Positions 17,388 through 27,904 are shown, counted from the stretch's first letter. The stretch is 64,000 nucleotides of DNA from Helicobacter felis ATCC 49179 (GCF_000200595.1 NC_014810.2:1608682-1672681), one strand, 5' to 3'. Numbers and translations are program-made. Notes: generated from the letters alone by a model not told the origin.

Positions 17388-18686
17388 TCAACATTCCTGT
17401 GCTATAATCTCGTGCTTTTGGTTTTTAAAAGGAAGGCCATCTTCGGGGGTGGCCTCCTCCTTAACGACATCTAAAACTCCATATCTAAAACGGGCAAAAT
17501 ACAAAGGCATAGCACTTTTTCCTAAGTTCTGTTTGCTGAGATTCAAACGCACTAAATCTTTATTTTGCGCGATTGCTTGTAGCCTCTCTATCTCCTCATC
17601 CCTGTTTGGCTCATTTTGCAAAATGGCTTCTAGGTTTTGCTTATCCTCCTCCTCAAAAGTCGCCATTTCCTCTTTGTCCTTAGAGAGATTGCTTTTCTTT
17701 TGGAGCGTTACAGAGCTCATCGTCAAGTGGTAGCGGACATTATCTACTAGAGCACTCGCACCTCTTGCGCTGGCACTCTCATTCTTGTAGTTCATCGCGC
17801 CTATTTTGCTAGAGTGGTGGATCATCAAAATACCGACATTAGCCGAGCGCGCTAAATCTCCCAAAAGACCTACTAAAAGCGTCATCTCTTTGTTGGAGTT
17901 TTCATCAAGGGCGTGAAAGCGACTAAGGGTGTCTAAGATGACAAGCTTGATGTCTAAGTCATATTTATGGCGTTTCTCCTTAATCAATATTTCTAGGGCG
18001 CGTGCTAGTCCCGTGTTCTTAACGCGGTTGCCCTCTGCGATGAGAAACTTTGCCTCTCTCCTAAACCCGCCACAACATCAATGGGAATAAAGTTATGATC
18101 TAGACTCTTTGCCACAGGGTTGGGGTTGGTGATGAAGCCCTGATCTATCCTATGCTGTAAAATGCGCCACACCCGATAATCAATCACATCTTTATCGTCC
18201 TCGTTACTCAAGTAGAGCACCCCCCGCGTGATTGCACCAAACCATTGAGACTAGGGAGCGTGTGTGTGGTGTCTGCCATACTCATCGCTATTGTTAGAGC
18301 CAAAAGCTTTTACCACTCCCCCCGCTTGAGCTGAGTAACCCACAAGTGCCTCTTTTGAAGCCTTGTAACAAGAACTCAGGATCAGGGAGCTCATCCATTG
18401 CACAAAGCTTAGAAGCCAGCATGCCACGCACCCTAAACGCGTTTTCCCACGCACTAAACGAAACTTCCTCCTCAAACTGACCTAGCGGTGTGCCAATAGG
18501 CGTGTTGGAAACTATCTCTTTAACTTCCTCCCATGTTTTGCCGTCAAACCTAGCCTCGTCCTCTTTGGGCGCGATGGGCACAATACGATTAAGGTGTTTC
18601 AGGCAATGCCATTCCTTTAAATCCTCCTCACTCAAGGGAACGCGTTTTACCTCATCTCTCCAGTTATTTTTTCTTGAACTCGCCAT
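17388..18686 (-). pseudogene. RepA-like hexameric replicative helicase, multiply frameshifted
   Basis: Start ATG at 18686 with AAAGGAG nine bases upstream. Walker A SSSGGSGKS near residue 130; after frame breaks around 18290 and 18010, Walker B and following motif are LVILDTLSRFHAL and ILMIHHSSKIG, with SARGASALVDNVRY (RecA-fold helicase, IncQ RepA/KaiC-like). It would unwind the origin 5'-3'. Several single-base frame breaks; each piece is well conserved, so damage is recent or artefactual. N-terminal codons are duplicated at 29.0 kb. Confidence 0.75.
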
Positions 18687-19790
18687 CTCAAAACTCCTTT
18701 CATTTGTTCTGTTTTGCCTCAAAAATATATCGCATAATATCTAAAACTTTATTGAATAACAAATGTAAAATTTTAACGAATTTCACTACTAAACAGCGGG
18801 AATATAGATTTTTATGCGGGATTTTGCGATAGCGGGTTTTTAATTTGCGATACACATACGGGATTTTGCGACCCATAAATAGGGCACTCCGTGAATTTTC
18901 AAAATCGCATTATAGGAACGCGCGCGCGTAGTTACACTTAGCACTGCGTGCTACACCATGCGCGTGTAGCTACACGCACTTTCAGTGCTATGCGCCTGAT
19001 CGCTAACGCTAGGCGCAGTTTGAGTGCTAGCACACGCTCAGTGCTCCGCGCGCAAGAAAAAGAGAAAATACCCCCTAAACCCCCAAACCTCAAACAAAAA
19101 AAAAACCTCCACTCCACATAGATACACCTAGGCTAAGTGAAACTAAGTGGAATGGAGGATTTTTTTACAAGACAACAAGGCTAAAAGCCACACAGAGATT
19201 TTGCAACACCCAAAGACTCTCGAATCTTGCAAGGCACATGGATTCTCAACCAACCAGCGTTTTTTTGCCAAAAGACGCTAGAGCTTTTAGCCCTTGTTCT
19301 GTGTTCTCAAAATTAGACTTTGGCATGTCAATCGTGACTTGAAAGAAACAATGGCGTTTTTAGCCTCGTAGAAGCCTCGTTAAACGAAAAGATGAGGGGG
19401 GGGTGCTATGTTGGTATTCTTTTGTGGGTCAAAGCGATTGTAGGGCATTTTAGATGGGTTTAAGCGATATGTGCCCTATTTTAGGCGGTTGGCAAGGGTT
19501 AGAGACGGGGGAGAAAATGCCTAGAAATGCCCTTATCGTGGGGTTTCGTGGGTTTTTGCCTACTGGGTGTTGTGGGGGGTTGGCGGATCTGTGCGCTGTT
19601 TTTGGCCTTGTGTGGCAGTGGGGTTTTGCCTCGTGTCATGTGCGTGCGTGCGTTATGGTTGCAACTGCCTTTGTGAGTGCCCTATTTTAGGGGCTTCGTG
19701 GGGTGCGGTGTAAAAACGGCACTTTTAAGCTTAAGGTTTGGCAAGCCCCTATTTTACGGGTATAGCGGTTTAAGTTTTTTCTTAAGGTTG
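18580..19790. repeat. Large repeat D1 with helicase 5' end and origin-like noncoding DNA
   Basis: Matches 28,070-29,124 in inverted orientation, almost base for base; D1 has an extra ~140 bp (about 19,553-19,697) between two TTCGTGG copies. Content from left: helicase start, three loosely repeated GCGGGATTTTGCGA-like units (18,815-18,885), clustered palindromes such as GTGTAGCTACAC (18,925-19,050), a bidirectional terminator and a GC-skewed arm to 19,790. No gene in 18,690-19,930. Likely the IncQ-like oriV region. Confidence 0.7.
19106..19158. terminator. Bidirectional Rho-independent terminator
   Basis: Arms CCTCCACTCCACATAG and CTAAGTGGAATGGAGG pair at 14 of 16 positions, with a run of A on the left and ATTTTTTT on the right, so it can stop transcription from both sides. 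Copies at 28552-28604 and, cut in the right arm, at 22744-22796. Confidence 0.7.
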
Positions 19791-19934
19791 GGGGGTAAAA
19801 TCTAGGGAGAAGTGGGGGCTATGAGCCTTGTGTTCCTCAAGTGGTGCTGTGAGTGGCTGGCGGGGTGTTGTGGTAAAAAGGCTAGAAGCGTTGGGTTAAG
19901 GGGGGGTTAAGGGTGGATAGGGTAAGAGTGGAGG

Positions 19935-20651
19935 ATGGCACACAAATTAAGCGACTTATCTTTACTCCAAAGGGAGCAGCTTTTTAGAACCTTGCGTGTT
20001 ACACTCACGCACCACAGCAATGCTATAGAGGGCTTGAGTTTGCAATTAGGCGAAACTAAGCAACTTTTAGAAAAAGGTTTGACTGCACCTAATAAGCCCT
20101 TGCACGAACAGCTCATTATTTTGGGCTTTGCTAATGCCTATGATTTAGTGGTGCGTGAGGCTAGCAGTAAAGACACGCTTTTGACCACGGGTTTTATTAA
20201 GGATTTGCACTATCTGCTGTTTAAGACCGCTTTAGAAATCACACCGCAATTTGTTTCTAAGCCGATTGGCGCTTATCGCACAACTGAAGTTAGTATTGCG
20301 GGTGCAAAGTTTAATACCACTCCTCCTCATCTTGTTTCCCAAAAGCTAGAAAGCTTATTGTTTCAACACCCAAGCAATGCCCTTAACCTAACCCAAATTG
20401 CGATGTTTCACGCCCAATACGAGCGTATCCACCCTTTCATTGACGGCAATGGGCGCACAGGTCGGTTGATTATGGCGTTTCAAGCGATCCAAAACGATTT
20501 AGTCCCACCTTTGATCGTAGATAGTCGGCGAGCGGAGTATTTAAGCTTTTTGGAAAGCTGTCAAGTAGAGGGCGATTGTGGTGGATTTGCCCGTTTTTTA
20601 GAGCGTTGCCAAGAACAAAGCTTAGAGCATGTGAAACAAAACACTTTTTAA
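19935..20651 (+). CDS. Fic protein with N-terminal inhibitory helix (class II)
   Basis: 238 residues. Core motif HPFIDGNGRTGR (HxFx[D/E]GNGRxxR) near residue 165; N-terminal inhibitory motif SNAIEG ([S/T]xxxE[G/N]) near residue 28 marks a class II Fic whose own helix blocks the ATP site. Such enzymes AMPylate target proteins and may act as sensors or toxins. ATG with GGATGG context, preceded by a purine-rich run. Alone on the + strand between a replicon and a divergent operon. Target unknown. Confidence 0.88.
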   Translation: MAHKLSDLSLLQREQLFRTLRVTLTHHSNAIEGLSLQLGETKQLLEKGLTAPNKPLHEQLIILGFANAYDLVVREASSKDTLLTTGFIKDLHYLLFKTALEITPQFVSKPIGAYRTTEVSIAGAKFNTTPPHLVSQKLESLLFQHPSNALNLTQIAMFHAQYERIHPFIDGNGRTGRLIMAFQAIQNDLVPPLIVDSRRAEYLSFLESCQVEGDCGGFARFLERCQEQSLEHVKQNTF

Positions 20652-20699
20652 GGGTGGATAAAGGGGAAGTTCTTAATCCCAACGCCACTTTGAGTGAAT

Positions 20700-21475
20700 C
20701 TATGCCACTAGCCACTTTTCGCCAAGACTTGGGAGTGGTGGTGGCACTAACCCTTTGATGTGTAGAATTTTTTCTAGGGAACGCATTCTTTGCGTATAGC
20801 TTTGTTTGCTCCAATCAGGGCTTTGCAAGCAGTTGTAAAATTGTGCGCGTGGGGTAAAGGTTATCCGTATATTGCCATTTTCGTAGTCGCTATAAAGCAA
20901 TATAGCCTCTTTCTTTTCAAGCGTTCTAAAAGATATTCATTGGTTAGCCCTAGAGCATTAAGCCACCTGCTATTAAAGATGATGGTGTTATCTACTTTCA
21001 TGGAGCAGTTAGGGTTGGAACAATAGGCATTGAAACTATCCATCAGTCCTTTAAAAAGCATCTCATCTTTGCTTTTAAGTGGGCGGTAATAGTATTTGCC
21101 CTTTTTGTTCTCAAGGCGAAAGCAGATGGTGCTTTTGTGGTGGCTAGGATCAATGCTTTTATTGTTAGGCTCGGATGTGAGAAACATGAGCCTTTGATCC
21201 GCCTTGACAAGCGCAAGGGGTGGCATTTGGAGCTCTTCACCAATGTTTATCCCGTGTTCTTTTTTGACAAAGCTTATCAAAAGCCTAGAGAAAGCCCCGA
21301 TTGAGTCGCCGGCCTCGTTTTTGAAGTTGTAAAGTCCTAAAAGACACGCTAGGCGCATGAATGTATTTTCTGTCTTAGAGGCTGTGGAGTTGGCTAAAAG
21401 GTCGGTCGTTTCAAACATCTCGGCCACGACTCTCAAAGAGTCTTCTTGTTCCTCGTGTCTGTCTAGCTCAATCAA
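20700..21475 (-). CDS. Hypothetical protein, frameshifted near the 3' end
   Basis: Starts at TTG 21475, with AAGGA eight bases upstream and a stop directly before it, so no longer start exists. About 190 residues run to LLERLKRKR; near 20,905 the frame changes and the tail YSDYENGNIRITFTPRAQFY continues to 20700. No family recognised; charged, no membrane segment, one CSNPNC pair of cysteines. Third gene of an operon with the two genes upstream. Could be a plasmid maintenance gene; function unassigned. Confidence 0.55.
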
Positions 21476-21570
21476 TTACATTTTCCTTTGCAATTTGCGC
21501 TCTGTATCGGCAATGTGCTTGTTGTAGGCACTCTGTGCGTTTATTAATGACTCCTCGGTGACTTAAAGGG

Positions 21571-22161
21571 CTAGTTTCTGCCTTGCAATTGTTTTATCGC
21601 GTTTTTGTAGCCATCGCATGTCGTTTGTTGAGCGAACAATATCTTTCGTCGCTGTTGAACGGCGAAACCGTCCGTTACATGTGCAAGTGCACCCTGTAAT
21701 GGGCTGTGTAAGATGTCTTCTGCGGCCTGATTTAGTCTAGCTTTGTCTTGTTCTAAGTAGTTGCAATCTTCTTCCCACATTTGTTGGTATTTGGCTAGTT
21801 CTGTCATGTTTTGCACATCTTGGCCAGACACTCTAATGCCCTTGTTGATCCAAAAGAGCGTCACTCCTTTATCGTTGTATGCCTCTTGAATGAGTTGTGG
21901 GAAGGCAGTTATGACATCTGTTTTGGGGTGGTCGTTGAATAAATCTACTTTCTTCCGTTGGCGTTGGCTCTCTTGGATTTTTTGGGCGTAGGTCTCAAAG
22001 GCTCTTGCATAGTCAGAGGGGAGGTGTGTTGTGGAGATTTTCTTTAGATGTTTGAAGTCTTTATCCCCTCTATCAAGGAGGGTACCACCAAGGAGGGTAC
22101 CGATGATTCCTACCTCCTTCATTGTCAGTGGCTTGTGCATATATTTATCCGCTTTAAACAC
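21571..22161 (-). CDS. Hypothetical protein of the 20.7-22.6 kb operon
   Basis: About 196 residues from GTG at 22161, which overlaps the preceding stop (GTGTTTAA). One weak hydrophobic stretch near residue 20 (EVGIIGTLLGGTLL), coded by a 15-bp direct duplication around 22,075-22,105. The rest is hydrophilic and helical (YQQMWEEDCNYLEQDKARLNQ). No family recognised. A 29-codon frame without ATG (21,480-21,566) fills the gap to the next gene and may be its former tail. Confidence 0.55.
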   Translation of the reverse strand: MFKADKYMHKPLTMKEVGIIGTLLGGTLLDRGDKDFKHLKKISTTHLPSDYARAFETYAQKIQESQRQRKKVDLFNDHPKTDVITAFPQLIQEAYNDKGVTLFWINKGIRVSGQDVQNMTELAKYQQMWEEDCNYLEQDKARLNQAAEDILHSPLQGALAHVTDGFAVQQRRKILFAQQTTCDGYKNAIKQLQGRN

Positions 22162-22633
22162 CCCCAAACATTGTTCTCCCCAAGTCTATGGCTTCGTTTT
22201 CAGGTGTGCCTAGTAGGTGGAGCTTGTTAAAAGAGATCACGGCATAATAATTCCCGCGTTTTTTATAGATGATGTAATGGCCTATGAGTTTAGAGTACCA
22301 GTAGTCTTTTGTCCTCTTGAGTGTAGGTTTGCCATCCTCATCTGTGCCCACCCATGCCGCATCCCCAATCGAACAAGAGATCGTCCCCGTGCCCGTTTCA
22401 AAATAAGTGACACGCGTATCCTTATCAAGGGCATTCTCGTAGTAGTGCGTTTCTGGTATCTCGCATATGCCAAAGCTTTGGGGATTTATCGTAACAAAAG
22501 AGGGGCGAGGGCTAGGGGCGTGGTGATGTGCTTTTGCTTGCACACTACTTAGGGCACACGCCCCCACTAAAGCGATTTTAAGGAGGTTTTTAGTTACCCC
22601 CCCCCCCCCGTAAACATTCAATAAACAACGCAT
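22154..22633 (-). CDS. Secreted protein with poly-G tract near its start
   Basis: Start ATG at 22633 (AAGGA upstream). MRCLLNVY, then a G13 tract read as four Gly, then a signal peptide KNLLKIALVGACALSSVQAKA, probable cleavage after AKA, then a mature ~120-residue domain with two Cys (ICEIP, TISCSIG) and many aromatics. At G13 the frame is open, so ON. Unknown family; exported, possibly periplasmic or surface. The slip tract lies before the signal peptide, so switching decides whether the protein is made at all. Confidence 0.65.
   Translation of the reverse strand: MRCLLNVYGGGGVTKNLLKIALVGACALSSVQAKAHHHAPSPRPSFVTINPQSFGICEIPETHYYENALDKDTRVTYFETGTGTISCSIGDAAWVGTDEDGKPTLKRTKDYWYSKLIGHYIIYKKRGNYYAVISFNKLHLLGTPENEAIDLGRTMFGGV
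22597..22609. repeat. Poly-C/G tract, 13 nt, in the secreted-protein gene
   Basis: Thirteen C on +, in the first ten codons of the gene; in-frame at 13. Confidence 0.85.
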
Positions 22634-22702
22634 GGTTTTGTTTTCCTTAGTGGATAAAAATAAAAGCCCAATTGTAAGGTTTTGCAATGAAAGATAACTT
22701 AA

Positions 22703-22796
22703 AGAAAATACCCCCTAAACCCCCAAACCTCAAACAAAAAAAAAACCTCCACTCCACATAGATACACCTAGGCTAAGTGAAACTAAGTGGAATGGA
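22703..22796. repeat. Truncated third copy of repeat D, ending inside the terminator palindrome
   Basis: Identical to 19,063-19,156 in the same orientation, then abruptly joined at 22796/22797 to the primase-hairpin segment, which is inverted relative to its source at 15.1-15.6 kb. The breakpoint is in the right arm of the palindrome. Confidence 0.75.
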
Positions 22797-23042
22797 CCCG
22801 CAAATTAGGAAAGCTAATGGGCTGTGTAGTTTCTTGTGCCTGATCCAGCCTTTTGTGTCGTGCTTAGAAACGCGATGGCTAGAGCGCATAGCCGACAAGA
22901 AGTAGAACGCACGCTCAAAGCGCATTATGGAGTGGTGTTTGTTAGGTTTGAATATAACTACATCAGGGTAGCAGATCAGTGCTTAGACTATCCAAGTGCG
23001 GAAGACAGAAAACACTATTTAGCATTGCCACCTATCACTTAG
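22797..23042 (+). pseudogene. Primase C-terminal fragment (duplicate of 15.3-15.6 kb)
   Basis: Codes the last ~68 residues (PDPAFCVVLRNAMARAHS to LALPPIT) identical to the end of the gene at 15325. One inserted T near 22,828 breaks the frame before that. No start or upstream part, so a passenger of the duplication. Confidence 0.8.
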
Positions 23043-23054
23043 AAGCCCCGCAGG

Positions 23055-23233
23055 GCAAACTATCAAACGAGCTTGCGAAGTGTCCCTTTTAAGGGTAATA
23101 GTTTGCGAAGTGTCCCTTTAAGGGTAATAGTTTGCAAATTATCAACCCTAAAGGGTGCGCTCACAAGTTCGCTTGATAATTTGCAAATTATCAACCCTAA
23201 AGGGTGCGCTCACAAGTTCGCTTGATAATTTGC
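23055..23233. repeat. Hairpin locus B: tandem stem-loops upstream of the mob genes (candidate oriT)
   Basis: From left: GCAAACTAT/ATAGTTTGC stem (23055-23106) with a 34-nt loop carrying GAGCTTGCGAA; a second CCCTTTAAGGG unit; then two tandem GCAAATTATC/GATAATTTGC stems (23134-23184, 23183-23233), each around the same 31-nt loop as in locus A. It stands just before a promoter and the mob operon, the normal place of a MOBV oriT. Confidence 0.7.
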
Positions 23234-23264
23234 TACTCAAACGCCGTAGGGCTTAAAGACTTGG

Positions 23265-23270
23265 TATAAT
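23265..23270 (+). promoter_or_regulatory. Mob operon promoter (-10 TATAAT)
   Basis: TTGGTATAAT, about 27-32 nt upstream of the ATG at 23297. Placed directly after hairpin locus B, so relaxase binding there could repress its own operon, as MOBV proteins are known to do. Confidence 0.6.
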
Positions 23271-23296
23271 AGGGCATTTTAACATGAAGGATTAAC

Positions 23297-23613
23297 ATGA
23301 CAGCAAAGAGCAATCCACAGCCTAATAGTGAAACACAGCCCACTGGTGAATATTCTGTGATACCCACTAAACAACCCACACCGCCCGCTAAAGTTTCAGC
23401 AGGTAAAAGACACCAAAGCCTTTGGATAGCATGTCAGCCCGTGAGTTAGGAGACTTAGTATCCCGTTTAGGTAAGCAGATTTCAAAAGCTAAGGCCGAGC
23501 GTGATAAAGCTAGTCATCTCTTAGAAGTAGCAAACGCTAAGCTTGCAGGGCTTAAAGAGAAGCAGGCACAGGCTAGCCAAATACTTGTTAAGAAACAGGC
23601 AGAGGAAAAGTAA
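23297..23613 (+). pseudogene. Small mobilization accessory protein, frameshifted
   Basis: ATG at 23297 with AAGGA six bases upstream. N-terminal Pro/Thr/Gln-rich 40 residues, then a frame break near 23,405, then a coiled coil ARELGDLVSRLGKQISKAK to the TAA at 23613 (about 105 residues in all). Lies 17 bp before the relaxase start. Size and position fit MobC/MbeB-like auxiliary factors; no specific homology claimed. Confidence 0.5.
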
Positions 23614-23630
23614 AACTCTTCTCTACATGA

Positions 23631-26077
23631 ATGGGTAATAAGTCATCACTCAATTTCAAGCCCACAAAACTAAACATACAGCCTTATCACAACGACCGCA
23701 GTATTAAGCCTTACTATGTTTTGAAAAGTGGAGGGCTAGGTGTTGAGTGTAATAGAAGCGGGCAAGAAGCTTTAGCGTTAAGGGACAGCATTGTTTCTAA
23801 AGCCACACAAGATTACAAAAAGCATGTAGGGCAGAGTTTTCAAGCCAAGAGCTATCTTTGGAGTGCCGTTGTCAATATCAAGCCCGACACCACTATGCAG
23901 GACTTAGAGCGGTTAGCTACACACTTCAACACCAAATACGGGTTTCAATGCTACCAAATCGCTATCCACAGAGATGAAGGACACATAGATGACGAGGGCA
24001 AAGAGCAGATCAACCAACACGCGCATTTAGAGTTTGTTACGCTAGATAGTGTTACGGGTAAAACAGATACCAAAGACGCAAGATAACCCCAAATGTTTTA
24101 AGCCAAATCCAAACCGAGACCGCCCACATCTTAGGCATGCAAAGAGGGGAGGATGTTAGGAAAAGTGGCAGAAAGCGCATTGAGCCTAGAGCCTATGGCC
24201 AGTTAATGAATGAAGTCAGGCAGAAACATAATGCAGAGAAGCAAGAGCTAAAAGCAGAGAAAGACAAAGCCCTTAATTGGCTTTATGAAGCGGCCAGTGC
24301 GCTTGACACCCTTTATAATAGCGACCTATTCACGCAACAAGACAAAGATGGATTACCGCTAGACTGGGGTAGCTTACAGAGTAGTGCTAAAGAGATGACT
24401 AAGAGGGCTAAGAAGCGTTATGCAGATCGAGAGGCTACCCTAACCCAAGAGAAGCAAAAGCTAGAGACTTCTAATGCCGAGCTCAACACCCAACTAAACA
24501 AACTCAAAGAACAACACGCTAAAGAGCTAAAAGCCAAAGACACAGAGCTTGCCACACTCAAAACCATTAACGCCCAGCTCACCGCTCAACTTAGCGAGCT
24601 CAAAACCACTAACGCCCAGCTTGCCCCCAATTAGAGGAGCTCATAGCCCTTTTGCCACAGACAAGAAGCCCACGGCTAAAGAGCTCAAAGAGAAGTTAAA
24701 AGAAGCCCGTAACCAGATGATTGCGATTAACAAGCTTTGTGGTGAGGACAAGCTATTCACTCAAGGGGACTATACGGACATCAAAGCTTTAGAAGCAAGT
24801 AACCTAGAGGAGGGCGCAAAAGAGATTGTTAGCAGGGCATTAGAGCGTTTTAAAGCAAGGCTAGTAGCCCCTTACACCAAAGAGATTGAGGGCTTAAAAA
24901 CCGCCAGTGCACTGAAAGACGCACAGATAGCTAGCTACAAAGACTACCTAAGCCCTAAAGCCGTGCAAGAGCTCAAACAGAAACACACTGAAGCTTTAGA
25001 AGCCAAAGACACCAAGCACACCCAAGATGTTGAGAAGTTAAAACAAGAGCACTCTGCCAAAGAAGCACAACTTACACAAGAAAGAGACAAGGCTATTAGC
25101 CAGCTTGATAGTGCCACTAAAACCGCCAAAGAGCTCACAGACGCTAAGACAAAGACAGAGACCGCCCTAACAAACTTACAAACAGCATACAAGGCGTTAG
25201 AGACCAAAGAGCTTGAGGAGTTGAAGCAAAAGCACTCTAAGGAGCTTGAGGACTTAAACACCAACAGCGCGCTGAAAGATAAGCAGATCACAAGGCTTGA
25301 AGCACAGACCGCCCAACAGCAAAAGACCATTACCCAACTAGAGCAGGCAATAAGGCAAGTCAAAGAGCGCATAGCCAAAGAGTTTGACACCGCAGTGGCT
25401 GAAGTAACAGAGGGCTTGAAAGCACAGAGCGTGGCAGTCGTAAGGCAAAACACGAATACGAAATGGCAACAGCAGAGCTCAATGCGAAGTTAGACCTTTT
25501 GATAGAGCGCGCAAGGAAAGACAAAAAGTTAGCTAACGCGATTAAAGGTGCTTTTAACAAAATGGGCTTCACCAAATCTTTGGACGACCCGGGGTATTTT
25601 GAGCCCAGTCTCATAGACAAGCAAAAGCAAGAGATTAGGAGCACATCAGCCCAAGCACTCAAAACACCACTAGAGGAAGTCAGTAAAGAGAATGCAGGGC
25701 ATGTATCACGCTTAAAAGTGCCTTCTCTAGTTTGACATCGGCAGTGGAAAGGATAGCACAAGTGGTAAAAGACAGCCAAGAGTATGGCAAACAACTCACC
25801 GCAGAGCAAGAGAAAAACGAGGACTTGACAAGGGAAAACAACAGGCTAAAAGAGGATTTAGCACGGGAGCAAAACCAAACAAGGGGGCAAGGGATTACAT
25901 CATTGAGCTCAATGACAAGGTAGCCGACCTAACACACAAGGTAAAAGAGCTACAAGAACAGACCAAAGATGACACCCCACACCTACCAAAAGCAAGCCCA
26001 CGCCTAAGCCCACAGAGCCACTCAAAAGCCCACAGCCTACACAGAGCACGACACCTAAGAAGCCTTTGGGTATGTAA
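23631..26077 (+). pseudogene. MOBV-type relaxase with long coiled-coil tail, multiply frameshifted
   Basis: N-terminal 150 residues are one frame: motif I YHNDRS, and the metal site HRDEGH...NQHAHLEF (HxDE...HxH), which marks a MOBV/Mob_Pre-like relaxase. The frame breaks at a C4 run near 24,085, at C5 near 24,630, near 25,455, near 25,735 and at G5 near 25,890. Put together: KRIEPRAYGQ, an acidic/basic coiled coil of ~600 residues, and a Pro/Thr-rich end KPTPKPTEPLKSP. It would nick oriT and lead single-strand transfer. Homologue 1-1440 lacks the metal site. Confidence 0.75.
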
Positions 26078-26171
26078 CCTTTAACGCCCGTCTTATGTTT
26101 CTTGTGAATTACACTTAAAGGGTTGCCTAACTTCAACCATAGAAATATCTTAAAACAAGGGTTAAAGTGCA

Positions 26172-26810
26172 ATGCGTAGAAAAGTAGAAAAGACAGCTAG
26201 TCGGGTGTTTGCCTACATCCGTGTATCCACAGAAAAGCAAGACATGCATAGCCAAGACCACGCCATAGAGTGTTACGCCCAACAACACGAACTTAGCATA
26301 GATGAGAAAATCGCCATTGAGATCAGCGCGACCAAGACACAGGCTAAAAGACGCATTGAGGAACTGAAAGCCAAGCTCCAAAAGGGGATTTACTCATTGC
26401 CACTGAGATCAGCCGATTAGGGCGCACCATGCACGAGATCATCAACTTGTTGCTAGAGCTGGATAAGCTGGGCATTAAGTTTGTATTCATACGCCAACCC
26501 GAACTCTCAAATTGCAACAACGCCACTTCTAAACTCTTGCTAGCCATTTACGCCTATCTAGCAGAAGCAGAAAGAGAGCTCATCAGCGAACGCACTAAGG
26601 CAGGACTACAAGCACTCAAAGCTAAGGGCAAAAAGCTAGGCTGGCAAAAGGACGGCTACGCAAACACCCCAATACGACCCACACCTAGACTACATCCGCG
26701 TGTTGCGCGCTAAAGGATTAGGCTACATGGCTATCTACAAGATGTTGGATGTGCCTACCAAAGGCGTGTATGGCGGTTTTCTCAAGTGGTGCAAACGGCG
26801 AGGAGTTTGA
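26172..26810 (+). pseudogene. Serine recombinase/resolvase, frameshifted
   Basis: Resolvase N-domain RVFAYIRVSTEKQDMHSQ with the catalytic Ser; frame break near 26,395; then ATEISRLGRTMHEI (catalytic Arg region) and AEAERELISERTKAGLQALKAKGKKLG; second break near 26,655; last part YDPHLDYIRVLRAKGLGYMA is the C-terminal helix-turn-helix, stop at 26810. Full length ~210 residues, normal for Tn3-resolvase/Pin types. It follows the mob gene and may have resolved plasmid dimers or inverted DNA. Confidence 0.75.
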
Positions 26811-26924
26811 TCTCACACACGCGCAAATATAGACGACAATGCTGGTAAAAAAGGAATTTTAAAGCGATCCTAGAGCGCGCCAGATGCCAACCTAACTGGC
26901 GATCCATGCTGTTTGGTGGGATAT

Positions 26925-27904
26925 CTATGGTGATCTAAGCTTGAGTCTAAAGCCATCTTCGTGCAAATCACCCTGGGCGATTAACTGGTCTGCACCCGGA
27001 TTGGTATAGTGCTTAGCTAGGATAATAAAATAAGCATTGTTGTGCACACCGATGAGATTGGGCTGAAAATAGGGGAATGTTTGGGGGTTTAGAATCCATG
27101 CTGTCACTTTGTTGTATGCCATGGCAAGCCTCTCTCCAGCTTTGCTATGCCATAAATCATAGCCATTCTCAAAAAGCAACTCCCCGAGATCGTGAGCGCA
27201 AGAAGGGCAAAATTTGTGTAGGCTATGCCCTTGATACCCTTTGTGGGACCGCCATGGTAATTGCTCGTGTTGCTCCTAGTGATCGCATTGCCTATGACCC
27301 CATCGCTATCTATGGCTACAAATATCCACTCTTGCCATCTCTTGGCACTTTTTGCAAGAGCGCGTTGTCACCTAGCACGAGCGCAGAAGTAATATCAAAG
27401 AGTATACCCCACGCCCCATGATTGGTATTAAGATGAGATTGCGAATAGCCCAACATTGCTTTGACAAACTTCTCATACTCCAGAATGGGGAAATCTTTTT
27501 GATAAATACATATGCCATGTTCATGTAGGGCAAGTAGAAATTCACATTGTCTTGGCTTTGGTGTGTGTCTGCACTTTGCAGTGTTTTAGCCCAGGCATTC
27601 AAGATATATCTAGCTCTCAAGCCATATTGTTGATTCTTGCTAACATGAAAACCCAGGGCAAAATCATAGGCCATGGTGGCAGATTTTTTAAAACTCTTAG
27701 TGCATTGATCTGGTTGGCGCACCCCTGTGGGCGTGTAGTGGCGCTGGGCATTAAGGTGCGCACAGGGTCGGATTTCTTTGGTGAGCCTTGTAGCAAGATG
27801 GAGTTTCTCTGGCAAGTTTATCGCTTTAAAATCCTTAAAAAGTAGTCTTGCTGGGCATGGGCTTGGGCACAAACAAACAATAAGGGCAAAACAAATCTCT
27901 TCAT
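26925..27904 (-). pseudogene. Alginate-lyase-like secreted protein, decayed
   Basis: Starts with a clear signal peptide MKRFVLPLLFVCAQAHAQ at 27904, breaks frame in a T run near 27,835, then LPEKLHLATRLTKEI, YTPTGVRQPDQCTKS, YGLRARYILNAWAKTLQ, further breaks near 27,480 and 27,200, and GYDLWHSKAGERLAMAYNKV. This helical pattern fits the alginate_lyase (PF05426-type) fold, periplasmic polysaccharide lyases or related proteins. At least three breaks. In Helicobacter the substrate is unknown. Confidence 0.55.

Noticed and set aside
19454..19690. 78-codon frame inside repeat D1
   Set aside because: Gly/Cys/Val-rich translation from GT-rich DNA, no ribosome site, and D2 lacks most of it.
24944..25809. 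Long minus-strand frames opposite the relaxase tail
   Set aside because: Shadows of the Lys/Glu coiled coil; Ser/Leu/Cys-rich with no start signals. The same applies to the frame at 95-352.
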